Assembly (NCBI GenBank): GCA_937888765.1
Contig: CALASU010000060.1
Span: 1 to 8,328 of the forward strand
Direction: 5' to 3'
DNA length: 8,328 nt
From: an uncultured Clostridia bacterium
GTDB taxonomy: Bacteria; Bacillota; Clostridia; Lachnospirales; Anaerotignaceae
Position 1 is the first letter of the stretch. Each line of letters opens with the position of its first letter. Of the stretch, positions 1 through 6,974 are shown piece by piece. The translations under genes were made by a program, and so were the position numbers. The notes under the pieces were generated by a model. The model saw only the letters and a list, made by a program, of their open reading frames with translations, searched no databases and was not told where the DNA came from.

Positions 1-3000
1 TTACTGCTGCTGCCGCCGTTACTGCTGCCGCCGCCTGTTGCAGGAGCTGCAGGTGTTGTTACTGTAACCTTAGCCGCTTCGGAAGCACCCATATCTGCTG
101 TTTCTGCCACTCTTGCATATACAGTATATCCTGTAGATGCTTTCAGATCTGTAAAGCTGCCTGTTGTATTCCAGTTTGCAGGCTCTGCTGTACCTGCCGC
201 ACAAGCATATTCATAGCCTTCTGTTTTGTTTTTCACAGTGATGCTGTTATAAGTCACTGTCAGATCTTCTGCTGTCAGTTTCGCACCTTCGCCTGTGTAT
301 ACAGGTTTTACTTTCAGTGTATAGCGTGCTTCTGCTGCCATATATTCAGCATCTGCATCTGTGGAAGCAGTGATCACTGCTGTACCGTCTTTCCGTACAG
401 TTACGTTACCGTCTGCATCTACAGTTGCTACTTCTGTATTGCTGCTGGAGTATGTTACCACAGCACCTTCACCCAGTGCAGGTGTCCATGTCAGTGCGGG
501 TTCTGTTACATCCAGACCATCTGCATAAACCACTGCCACTTCTGCAGAAGCAAATGCACCTGTTCTTGTTGCCAGAGTGGAAACCGTTACTGTTGCAGGC
601 TCACCTGTTTTTTCTGTATAGTAGTTTGCAGAATCGCCTGTAGGTGTGAATGTCCATTTCAGAGTTACCTCTGTTGCTTCTGTTGCTTCAGCAAGACCTG
701 CAGCTTCAGCTACTGTGCCGTCACCTGTCAGAGGTGTATTTTCATCGCCATAAGTAAATGTTACATCACCTGTTACACCATCTGCTGTTACTGCTGCTTT
801 CAGCTGTGCAACTGTATAATCTCTGCCGATTGTTGCAGGAATATTTGCTGTTACAGCAGGTTCTTCATATACAGTTGCAGGAAATTCTACTGTTACTGTA
901 TCTGTTTCTGCATTGAAATCATACTTATCAAAACCTGTTACTGTTACAGAGCCAGCAAATTCATATGCTGCACTTGCAGGACTCAGTTTGATTTCTGCCA
1001 CATAAACTCTATCTGCGGCAAATTTATTGCCATTAAATGCTGTTTTTGTTTCGCCGTCTTTTACAAACCATTTTGTTTCCGTTACTTTATATTTTGTTTC
1101 CGTTGTGGATGCTGTACCGGGTTCTGCCAGTGTTACAGGAGCTGTCAGGCTCAGTGTTACTGCAGAGATTTCTTCCTTCGCTGTTCTGCTGTCCAGTACA
1201 TAAACGATGTTCAGAGTATCTTTTTCTCTTGTAACTTTCTTAATCACTGTTGCATCCTCGTCAACAGCACCGGTTACGCCAGTTACTTCGATTGCCTTAA
1301 GAGCAGCATCATTAAATTCATAACCGTCTTTTGCAGTCAGTGCAATTGTTGCCTGATAGATTGTATAAGGTTCTGCATCTGTAAATGTAGCTGCCTCATA
1401 TACATCCCATACAACTTCGCCTGCTGTATAATTTGCACCACCATCTACTGCTGCTGTTTCAACCAGAGGTTTGCCTGTTTCAGGTGCTGTGATGCCAACG
1501 CTTACACTGTCAATCTGATATGCCGCTACATTGAATGTCCATGTCAGTGTCATTGTTTTTGCATCGCCGGCAATTGCTGCCGCGGGTGTTACACCACCGA
1601 TTGCAATTTTTTCTGCTGCTGTTTTCGCACTGTCTGCAAATGTTGCATTATCTGCTGCCTCCAGTGTTACTGTTGCTGTGTATGCAGTCAGAGGAGCAAA
1701 AGTATCCGCAGCGGGTACCCATGTGATAGCACCGCCATTAGCCAATGTATATTCTTCCGCAGAATCAGATGCTGCTGTTGCTGCAGGTTCTTCGCCCGGT
1801 GCAGGTGCAGCAAATGTGATTGTTTTGATATCTGTATCTGTAATGGATGTTGCTGTTGCAGGGAATGTCAGTACTACTGTCAGTTTATTATCTGCTACTT
1901 TTTTAGCTGCATCATTGATGCCTGTTACTGTAGTATTTTCGTCAAATACATAGCCAGTCTTAGGTGTTACGGTAAAACTTGCTGTATATGCTGTGCCGTC
2001 TGCAAACTTATCACCCACCAGCGCAGGATTCCATGTTACTTCCATGTTTTCTTCATCTACACCTCTTGTTGCTGTTGTTGCAAGTGTTACTTCAGGTGCA
2101 GCGCCAGCCACAGGTGCAGTGATTTCTCCTGTAAATACAACCTCATCGATAGTTTCTGTCCCTGTTTGTTCATAATCCATCTCTGCAGTCAGCAGCTTAC
2201 CATCTACCTTTACAGACTGCAAACCTGCCTCCAGCCATTTTGCATCTGCATTCTCTGCAAATTTATAACCGTTGAGTGCTTCAAATGTAAACTTTGCTTT
2301 ATATGCTGTAAGAGGTTCAAATTTTCCGTCTTCGGGTAGTTCAGGTTCCCATTCGATTGTTGCCTTAAGATTAGAGTTATCTACTTCTTCCGCACTTGTA
2401 TCTGTTACAGTCTCTACAGTTACTTCTTTAGTTGCCTCAGCGCCTGCTATAGGTACCTCAACATACTCAATCTTTACTGTTTTGATTTCTTTTTCTTCCT
2501 GTACAGACGCTTTTACCTCCCAGCCTTCTGCAAAAGCAAATGCTGTTTCACTGATATCAGGCTGGTTTGTAAATGCTGTACCATTTTCAAACACTGTATT
2601 CTGCAGAAGATGTGTATTTTTTAAGCCATCTCCATGGAATGTATCTGTGCCATTAAACAAATATGTTTTTTGCTGTTTACCTGTATCATTCCATGTTGTA
2701 TCGATCGCATACCATGCGTCATCAATGTATGCATAGTTCCACATATGTCCGCCATCATTCCCTGTGCCATCGCCAAGAATGCAAGGGATTTCTTCCAGAT
2801 CACAAAGCACTTTCAATGCTTTAGCATAACCTTCGCAAACAGGACCGCTCGCTCCTGTCTGCCCTGTCAATGCACCCAGACATACATGAGCAGAATAAGG
2901 TTCTTGGGGATATACTGTATTATATTCATTATGCTGCACCAGCCAATAATCAAAGTACGCAACCTTGCCTGCATCTGTCAGATGGTCATCAAATGTTACA

Positions 3001-4064
3001 GAAGAATCCAGTGTAATACCGTGATATGCAGCAAAGGCATCTTTCTCAGTGTTAAAAGCTTTTTTAATAATTTCTGCTTTTGCAGCTACCTCAGAAACAA
3101 TTGTTCCGCTCCGATATTCTTCTGCACGAATATCAAATGTATTGTCATTTTTTAATACAAGTGTCGGAATAACCCCTTTTTCTGATTTTAAAATTGCAAT
3201 AGAAATGTTTTTTCCTAACCAATATACTTCCGGATGATCTCTCAGGAACGCAGCATATGCATCTTTTATTGCAGTATTCAGAAATTCTTCTGCCGTAGTT
3301 TGCTGCTCTGTAGCAAGTTCTTCTTTAAATGTGAACACACCGGCTGTAATCATATGACATGATCCACTTACTAAAAATGCCTCTGTATCAGATTCAGCAC
3401 TATCGCTATAGTACTTTGCATCCATCAGATAATCATAGTTACCATCACCATCTGCCGCTTCTACCAGATCTCTATAGAATTCAACCATCTGTACCGGCAG
3501 ATCAACACGATCAATCCAATCCGGATCCTTTTCTTCGGCAGAATCAACTTCAACACCTGTAAAATAGGTATCCCATACGCCGACATCGCTATAAAACATA
3601 GGTCTGCTGTCTGCAGTTATCTGCACTTCATCAAAAATAAGTTCTGAAATAACCCATTCTTCTTCCGCAGGTTCTTCCGATTCCTCTGCTTTATAGCAGT
3701 CTGCAACATGTTCATGTTCTTCCGCTTCGCAGATCAGCTCTACTGCAAAACAGTCTTCGCCATGTGCATAACCTTCAGCTTCTTCCAGTTCACAGTTCTG
3801 AACTGTTTCATAGCATTCTTCTGTATGTTCATGTTCTTCTGTTTCATCTGTGCAGATCTGTGTGCTTACAAAGCAGCCGTCGCCATGCGCATGACCTTCT
3901 GCTTCTTCCAGTTCGCAGTTCTGAACTGTTTCATAGCATTCTTCTGCATGCAGATGTTCTTCTTTCCCGCATACAGGCTGTGCATCTTCTGCCCATGCCG
4001 TTGCAGGAAGTGAGGTCAGTATCATGCAAAGTGTCATGAACACTGACAAAAATTTCTTTTTCAT
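1..4064 (-). CDS. Large secreted surface protein: Cys/His repeats, transglutaminase-like domain, Ig-like repeats (C-terminus outside window)
   Basis: Reading from 4064 down to 3 gives 1354 codons with no stop; the C-terminus is off the window. The start at 4064 lies 8 bases after AGGAGG (4078-4073); an in-frame ATG at 4070 is only 2 bases away and is less likely. Order of parts: signal peptide, residues 1-25 (KKK, hydrophobic core, AWA before ED); Cys/His-rich repeats, about 32-124; an acidic linker; a transglutaminase-like domain, about 330-480, with Cys410 (GPVCEGYAKA), His440 (GGHMWNYAYID) and Asp455 (IDTTWND) as a complete catalytic triad; five Ig-like repeats, 526-1066; a further beta-rich module, about 1067-1167; a Big_2-like domain, about 1168-1254; an Fn3-like stretch; and a Gly/Ser linker from about 1340. 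Such linkers often precede SLH or other anchoring repeats, which would be off-window. Likely a wall-attached or secreted protein; substrate unknown. The triad could serve crosslinking, protease or other acyl chemistry. No strong promoter was found upstream; TTGTAA, 16 bases, TATTCT is only a weak candidate. Confidence 0.92.
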   Translation of the reverse strand, partial: MKKKFLSVFMTLCMILTSLPATAWAEDAQPVCGKEEHLHAEECYETVQNCELEEAEGHAHGDGCFVSTQICTDETEEHEHTEECYETVQNCELEEAEGYAHGEDCFAVELICEAEEHEHVADCYKAEESEEPAEEEWVISELIFDEVQITADSRPMFYSDVGVWDTYFTGVEVDSAEEKDPDWIDRVDLPVQMVEFYRDLVEAADGDGNYDYLMDAKYYSDSAESDTEAFLVSGSCHMITAGVFTFKEELATEQQTTAEEFLNTAIKDAYAAFLRDHPEVYWLGKNISIAILKSEKGVIPTLVLKNDNTFDIRAEEYRSGTIVSEVAAKAEIIKKAFNTEKDAFAAYHGITLDSSVTFDDHLTDAGKVAYFDYWLVQHNEYNTVYPQEPYSAHVCLGALTGQTGASGPVCEGYAKALKVLCDLEEIPCILGDGTGNDGGHMWNYAYIDDAWYAIDTTWNDTGKQQKTYLFNGTDTFHGDGLKNTHLLQNTVFENGTAFTNQPDISETAFAFAEGWEVKASVQEEKEIKTVKIEYVEVPIAGAEATKEVTVETVTDTSAEEVDNSNLKATIEWEPELPEDGKFEPLTAYKAKFTFEALNGYKFAENADAKWLEAGLQSVKVDGKLLTAEMDYEQTGTETIDEVVFTGEITAPVAGAAPEVTLATTATRGVDEENMEVTWNPALVGDKFADGTAYTASFTVTPKTGYVFDENTTVTGINDAAKKVADNKLTVVLTFPATATSITDTDIKTITFAAPAPGEEPAATAASDSAEEYTLANGGAITWVPAADTFAPLTAYTATVTLEAADNATFADSAKTAAEKIAIGGVTPAAAIAGDAKTMTLTWTFNVAAYQIDSVSVGITAPETGKPLVETAAVDGGANYTAGEVVWDVYEAATFTDAEPYTIYQATIALTAKDGYEFNDAALKAIEVTGVTGAVDEDATVIKKVTREKDTLNIVYVLDSRTAKEEISAVTLSLTAPVTLAEPGTASTTETKYKVTETKWFVKDGETKTAFNGNKFAADRVYVAEIKLSPASAAYEFAGSVTVTGFDKYDFNAETDTVTVEFPATVYEEPAVTANIPATIGRDYTVAQLKAAVTADGVTGDVTFTYGDENTPLTGDGTVAEAAGLAEATEATEVTLKWTFTPTGDSANYYTEKTGEPATVTVSTLATRTGAFASAEVAVVYADGLDVTEPALTWTPALGEGAVVTYSSSNTEVATVDADGNVTVRKDGTAVITASTDADAEYMAAEARYTLKVKPVYTGEGAKLTAEDLTVTYNSITVKNKTEGYEYACAAGTAEPANWNTTGSFTDLKASTGYTVYARVAETADMGASEAAKVTVTTPAAPATGGGSSNGGSSS
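870..2489 (-). repeat. Five Ig-like/beta-sandwich repeats of about 101-115 residues
   Basis: Residues 526-638, 639-745, 746-850, 851-965 and 966-1066 of the surface protein align by eye as copies of one domain. Each begins with an I-x-x-V-x-(I/F)-x-x-x-x-P-x-x-G type strand, carries a W near the middle (IEWEP, VTWNP, ITWVP, VVWDV, TKWFV), then (T/P)AYTA-type and GY(K/V/E)F-type motifs, and ends in a strand such as LTFPAT or VEFPAT. The DNA copies are well diverged, unlike the near-identical N-terminal 123-bp units. They are rich in Ala, Thr, Val, Glu and Asp and nearly free of Cys, as expected for extracellular stalk domains. Boundaries were set by eye and may be off by several residues. Confidence 0.75.
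3714..3959 (-). repeat. Two tandem 123-bp units encoding 41-residue Cys/His-rich repeats
   Basis: Within the surface protein, residues 36-76 and 77-117 are successive 41-residue units. Each has the pattern EHxHxxECYETVQNCELEEAEG, then a second His-containing piece (HAH in unit 1, YAH in unit 2) followed by HGxxCF and a closing Cys. A partial third unit follows (EEHEHVADCY, residues 115-124). DNA identity is very high over about 60 bases (3778-3840 against 3901-3963), so the duplication is recent or kept homogeneous. Ten cysteines and about nine histidines lie in residues 32-124, while most of the remaining visible protein has almost no cysteine. HxH...CY repeats are seen in surface proteins of gut Clostridia; metal binding is a plausible but unproven role. 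Confidence 0.85.
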
Positions 4065-4198
4065 ATACATTCCCTCCTTATTAAAAATGAACTTTGTTTG
4101 GTTTGACATTTTTCACATAATACTCCCCATTTCAGAATACCATCTTCCCCCTGAATTACAAGCGTTTTCCCATTAAAAACCTACTTTTTTCATAGATA

Positions 4199-4230
4199 CA
4201 AAAAGAGAGAAGTTCCTCACTTCTCTCTTC
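4199..4230 (-). terminator. Rho-independent terminator of the membrane-protein gene
   Basis: On the minus strand the stem AAGAGAGAAG pairs with CTTCTCTCTT around a 7-base loop and is followed by a run of T. It starts about 10 bases after the stop codon at 4240-4242, so it separates this gene from the large surface-protein gene downstream. Confidence 0.85.
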
Positions 4231-4239
4231 ACTATTCAT

Positions 4240-5001
4240 TCATTTTTTCGGACAATACTGTGTGCAGAGCTTATCTGTACAGTTTCCGCATTTCAAAGCT
4301 GCATTCGAGCCGTCCCAGAACCGTTCGGGGGCAGCCATGACCGTATATTCCCATAATACCCATACCGCAAATGCCATTATCACAAGGCTTTTTGCATAAA
4401 AGCCTTCCACAAACAGCAGCGGCGTAAACATCATGGCATGATCCCAGTTGAAGATACGGCAGGTTGTGCAGCAGCGATTCTGCATGAACACACGGAACGG
4501 ACACCAGATCAGCACACAGATCAGATCACATACATAAAAGAATATGCTGATCAGAAACAGTATCGCATCACTGATGATTTTCATATGACGCAGACCGCCC
4601 AGTACAGCAATCATTGCCGCCCATACCAGAAAAATCTGATATGCCTTTTTGGTATCCTTTGCAATATGCTCTCTCAGCTTTGTTTCATCCAGTCTGCCCT
4701 TGACAGGTACGAACCGTTTTTCAAACAGCTTCTGTGAGCCAAGCGGCACAACCCCTTTCATGGGGATCAGCTGAAACAGCATATCCATCATCCATACACC
4801 CCACAGAAGATGCAGAACGGAAAATCTGCTGAAGAAATTCCAGCCATTGATAATTTCAAATTCCTGCGGCTTCCACATATACATGGCAATCCCCAGAGCC
4901 AGGACCAGACAACGCCCGATCAATCTGGCTATGTAATTCTTCCGCATTATAGACAGCTTCTTTTTTTCTCCCGAATAAGCAGCTACTTCAATTTCATTCA
5001 T
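4240..5001 (-). CDS. Polytopic membrane protein with two cysteine motifs, function unknown
   Basis: The frame is open from an ATG at 5046, but that start has no ribosome binding site. The ATG at 5001 (MNEIEVAAY) follows GGGAAAGGG at about 9 bases and gives 253 residues, so I prefer it; TATGATAAAAT near 5046 may be promoter rather than coding. Hydrophobic segments lie at about 23-43, 60-80, 121-140, 143-167 and 189-222; the last could be one helix or a tight pair, leaving the C-terminus location open. Two cysteine groups stand out: CCTTC at 177-181, just after helix four and followed by RIFNWDH, and CGNCTDKLCTQYCP at 238-251. The second has spacing C-x2-C-x4-C-x3-C-P, close to but not the same as the usual ferredoxin C-x2-C-x2-C-x3-C-P. 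A metal or Fe-S centre at the membrane is a reasonable guess, for example in redox or electron transfer. I cannot name a family with confidence. Single gene with its own terminator. Confidence 0.85.
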   Translation of the reverse strand: MNEIEVAAYSGEKKKLSIMRKNYIARLIGRCLVLALGIAMYMWKPQEFEIINGWNFFSRFSVLHLLWGVWMMDMLFQLIPMKGVVPLGSQKLFEKRFVPVKGRLDETKLREHIAKDTKKAYQIFLVWAAMIAVLGGLRHMKIISDAILFLISIFFYVCDLICVLIWCPFRVFMQNRCCTTCRIFNWDHAMMFTPLLFVEGFYAKSLVIMAFAVWVLWEYTVMAAPERFWDGSNAALKCGNCTDKLCTQYCPKK

Positions 5002-5123
5002 CTCAAACAACCCTTTCCCGCTTATGTTACCTATCCATTTTATCATAAACTGTCGAAAGAAGCATCGTTTTTTTTATTTTTCTGCATCAGGCTTTTTTCT
5101 TTCTGTAATACTATGCTGTCCAT

Positions 5124-5160
5124 AAAAAGGGAGAATCCCAAAATGGATTCTCCGAAAAAA
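5124..5160 (-). terminator. Terminator downstream of rsmH
   Basis: A 9-bp perfect stem GGAGAATCC/GGATTCTCC (5130-5138 and 5145-5153) with a 6-base loop is followed on the minus strand by C then TTTTT. It begins 14 bases past the rsmH stop (5168-5170). An A-run on the other side makes it T-flanked on both strands, but no plus-strand gene needs it. Confidence 0.85.
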
Positions 5161-5167
5161 GTATCTG

Positions 5168-6226
5168 TTATTCTTCTGCACGAATCGCCCAGCGCATTTT
5201 TGTAGATTTCGCTCTGCCGTTGCGGAAACATTCTTCCGCAGAAGGACGGATCACATCCTTCGCCACTTCGCTGTAAATCCCTTCTCTTTCCAGCTGTTTA
5301 AAGGATTTCTTTACCAGTCTGTCTTCCCCGGAATGGAAAGTAAGGATTGCCGCTCTGCCATTGGGTGCAAGCACCTGCGGCAGTTTTTCCAGAAACGCAT
5401 ACAGCACTTCAAATTCACTGTTGATATCAATTCTGAGTGCCTGAAAGGTTCTCTGGCAAGATTTTTTAATGGCTTCCTTCTGTTCCTTCTGGGGCAGAAA
5501 TGCCAGTGCTTCGGTGATTGCATTTCTCAGATCTGTTGTGGTTTCGATGGCTTTGCCTTTTTTTCTCCACTGCAGAATGGTCTGTGTGATTTCTGCCGCA
5601 TAGGGTTCGTCTGCATTTTCAATCAGCATCCCCTGCAGCTCCTCTTTGTCCACTTCTTTCAGTCTTTCTGCTGCACTGATGCCCTTCTGGGGATTCATAC
5701 GCAGATCCAGAGGGCCGTCTACCTTAAAAGAAAAGCCCCTGTCGGGATTGTCAATCTGCATGGAGGATACGCCCAGATCCGCCAGAATAAAATCAAATTT
5801 TTTGCCTGTTTCCTCAGAAACCTTATCAATATCCGCAAAGTTCTGCAGTCTGACTGTCAGAATCTCTTCGCCAAAGCCCTCTTTTGCAAGGCGTTCCTTT
5901 GTTTTGGCGGATTCAATCGGGTCTACATCCAGACCGTAAATATGCCCCTCGCCCTTCAGACAGTTGAGCATAGCTTTTGTATGTCCGCCATAGCCCAGTG
6001 TGGCATCCAGACCAATCTGTCCGGGCTGAATCTGCAAAAAGTCCAAAATTTCCTGTACCATAATGGAAATGTGCATCCCTGCGGGAGTGCTGCCCCTCTG
6101 AATGACCTTTTCAATGGTATCTGCATATTTTTCGGGATTGTGTTCTTTATATTTTTCCTTGTAGCTCTTGGGGTGCGTACCGGAGTAACGCACTCTGCGC
6201 TTGTGCTGTTTTTCCTGCTGTTCCAT
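5168..6226 (-). CDS. rsmH: RsmH-type 16S rRNA (cytosine-1402 N4)-methyltransferase, N-terminally extended form
   Basis: 352 residues. The family transfers a methyl group from S-adenosylmethionine to N4 of C1402 in 16S rRNA, in the decoding centre. Visible family motifs: HISIMVQEIL at 52-61 (equivalent to the usual N-terminal HxPVLLxEVL), the SAM-binding DATLGYGGHT at 74-83, GLDVDP at 98-103, ADLGVSSMQIDNPDRGFSF at 149-167, DGPLDLRMNP soon after, and near the C-terminus ALRIDINSEFEVL and LTFHSGEDRLVKKSF (usually ISFHSLEDRxVKxxF). The start is supported by AAAGGAG (6244-6238), 9 bases before the ATG. About 45 residues (basic, with RYSGTHPKSYKEKY) precede the usual family start; the common form is near 310 residues. 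No mraZ, ftsL or penicillin-binding protein gene is next to it, so this is probably a second, stand-alone rsmH of the kind found in some Clostridia. A TATAAT at 6277-6272 may serve as -10, without a good -35. Confidence 0.93.
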   Translation of the reverse strand: MEQQEKQHKRRVRYSGTHPKSYKEKYKEHNPEKYADTIEKVIQRGSTPAGMHISIMVQEILDFLQIQPGQIGLDATLGYGGHTKAMLNCLKGEGHIYGLDVDPIESAKTKERLAKEGFGEEILTVRLQNFADIDKVSEETGKKFDFILADLGVSSMQIDNPDRGFSFKVDGPLDLRMNPQKGISAAERLKEVDKEELQGMLIENADEPYAAEITQTILQWRKKGKAIETTTDLRNAITEALAFLPQKEQKEAIKKSCQRTFQALRIDINSEFEVLYAFLEKLPQVLAPNGRAAILTFHSGEDRLVKKSFKQLEREGIYSEVAKDVIRPSAEECFRNGRAKSTKMRWAIRAEE

Positions 6227-6286
6227 GTTTTTTTGCTCCTTTCAGCAACTATTCTTTTCCGTCTGAGTTTCATTATAAAAGAAGAA

Positions 6287-6324
6287 CGCGAAAAAAGGAA
6301 CAGCTTTCTGTTCCTTTTTTCGCG
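6287..6324. terminator. Perfect 17-bp inverted repeat, terminator of small RNA A
   Basis: CGCGAAAAAAGGAACAG, a 4-base loop, then the exact complement. The GGAACAG/CTGTTCC core is followed by T6 on both strands, so it could stop transcription from either side. The only well-supported transcript reaching it comes from the promoter at 6504-6476 on the minus strand. It sits 60 bases upstream of the rsmH start. Confidence 0.85.
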
Positions 6325-6469
6325 AATGTAGTTTCAAATATTTTTCCGAATGGCTCTTTCGGTTTCTCCTGTCCCAATTGAGGAATAATCCTTACAGGAG
6401 GTTTGCTCTTTCGAGCAGTTTTGAAGTTTAAGAATGAAGAATTAGTTTTGTTAGCCTTGACTAACTTAT
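6291..6469 (-). ncRNA. Small RNA A, about 179 nt, family not recognised
   Basis: Predicted to start near 6469, seven bases after TATAAT, and to end in the T-run of the 6287-6324 hairpin. It has no ORF longer than a few codons. Elements in transcript order: hairpin H1, GTTAG/CTAAC (6465-6450); a segment predicted unpaired, ACTAATTCTTCATTCTTAA (6446-6428); H2, TGCTC-GAAA-GAGCA (6417-6404); H3, CTCCTGT/ACAGGAG around a 21-base loop (6400-6366); H4, CCGAA-AGAGCCA-TTCGG (6362-6346); an A-rich linker; and the terminator. All are shared with small RNA B. The 5' arm of H3 contains CCTCCTG, similar to the anti-Shine-Dalgarno sequence but paired here. It could be a trans-acting RNA, or a leader that controls rsmH by termination. 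Orientation rests on the promoter and terminator, and on loss of coherence when read on the plus strand. Confidence 0.72.
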
Positions 6470-6540
6470 GTACTCATTATAACAACCCAATTCCTACTTG
6501 TCAACTATTTTTTCCAACTTTTTTAAAATTTTTCAATCTT
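6325..6540 (-). repeat. Copy A of the duplicated small-RNA block
   Basis: From the A-rich tract upstream of the promoter through H4 and the A-rich linker, this block is a diverged direct copy of 6992-7188. Long identical words include the 19-base unpaired segment and the 17-base H4 hairpin with its A-run. The terminator stems just outside are paired in both copies but have unrelated sequence. The two copies flank ybaN in the same orientation; there are no terminal inverted repeats or transposase to suggest an insertion sequence. Confidence 0.85.
6476..6504 (-). promoter_or_regulatory. Consensus sigma-A promoter of small RNA A
   Basis: TTGACA (6504-6499), a 17-base spacer and TATAAT (6481-6476) on the minus strand match consensus at all 12 positions. 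The 35 or so bases upstream are A-rich on this strand, like an UP element, and are shared with the promoter of small RNA B. This predicts very strong transcription. Confidence 0.88.
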
Positions 6541-6567
6541 TCCATTTTCCGAAAATTCCTCTATACT
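6539..6567 (+). promoter_or_regulatory. Probable ybaN promoter
   Basis: TTTCCA (6539-6544), 17 bases, TATACT (6562-6567) on the plus strand; the -35 matches 4 of 6 and the -10 matches 5 of 6 consensus positions. It lies 32 bases before the ybaN start and back-to-back with the A-rich tract of the small RNA A promoter, so the two promoters diverge. Confidence 0.6.
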
Positions 6568-6599
6568 AAAGCTATCATACAATTAAGGAGGACTTTCTA

Positions 6600-6974
6600 A
6601 TGAAACCCATTTTTATGATATTCGGATTTTTATTTCTGGGAATCGGCGCTGTCGGTACCGTGATTCCTGTATTACCTACCGTACCTTTTCTGCTTCTGGC
6701 ATCCGCTTGTTTTGCCAAGGGATCTGATCGGGTCAATCAGTGGTTTCTAAATACCGCCATTTATCAGAACCATCTGGCAGAGTTTGTTCAGACCCGCTCT
6801 ATGACACAGAAAACAAAACTCTATATCCTGCTGCCTGTAACTGCCCTTTTATTTGTGGCATTCTTTTCTATGGAAAATATCTATGGCAGAGCGACAATCC
6901 TGATTCTGCTTGCTGTCAAATATTATTATTTTATCTTCCGCATCAAAACCATAAACGACAAAAAAGAGGCATAA
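6600..6974 (+). CDS. ybaN: YbaN/DUF454 family small inner-membrane protein
   Basis: 124 residues, the usual length for the family (E. coli YbaN is of similar size). AAGGAGG at 6585-6591 lies 8 bases before the ATG. The N-terminal half carries the family signature: GIGAVGTVIPVLPTVPFLLL at about 16-35, then ASACFAKGSDRVNQWFLN. Hydrophobic segments lie at about 3-38 (likely two short helices broken by VLPTVP) and 74-112, with a basic C-terminal tail. The biochemical function of the family is not established. It is the only plus-strand gene here and is bracketed by the two small-RNA copies. The last codons and stop (6972-6974) lie inside the inverted repeat 6956-6991, so its mRNA ends at once after translation stops. 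Confidence 0.9.
   Translation: MKPIFMIFGFLFLGIGAVGTVIPVLPTVPFLLLASACFAKGSDRVNQWFLNTAIYQNHLAEFVQTRSMTQKTKLYILLPVTALLFVAFFSMENIYGRATILILLAVKYYYFIFRIKTINDKKEA

Noticed and set aside
425..4039. Many plus-strand frames of 60-173 codons across the first 4 kb
   Set aside because: All are shadows of the large minus-strand surface protein; they are low-complexity and carry no family motif.
4096..4130. TTGACA on the plus strand near 4103 as a promoter
   Set aside because: No -10 lies at 16-18 bases and no plus-strand gene follows; it is probably chance.
5002..5046. Start of the membrane protein at the upstream ATG (5046)
   Set aside because: There is no ribosome binding site before it; the ATG at 5001 has a GGGAAAGGG tract at suitable distance and gives a more natural N-terminus.
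5333..6331. Long open frame (332 codons) on the plus strand opposite rsmH
   Set aside because: It is antisense to a clear rsmH gene, has no ribosome binding site, and its composition (many Cys and Phe) is what reverse-strand reading of this gene gives.
6403..6600. 65-codon plus-strand frame before ybaN
   Set aside because: It lies across small RNA A and its promoter, has no ribosome binding site or recognisable motif, and is not kept in the paralogous copy B.
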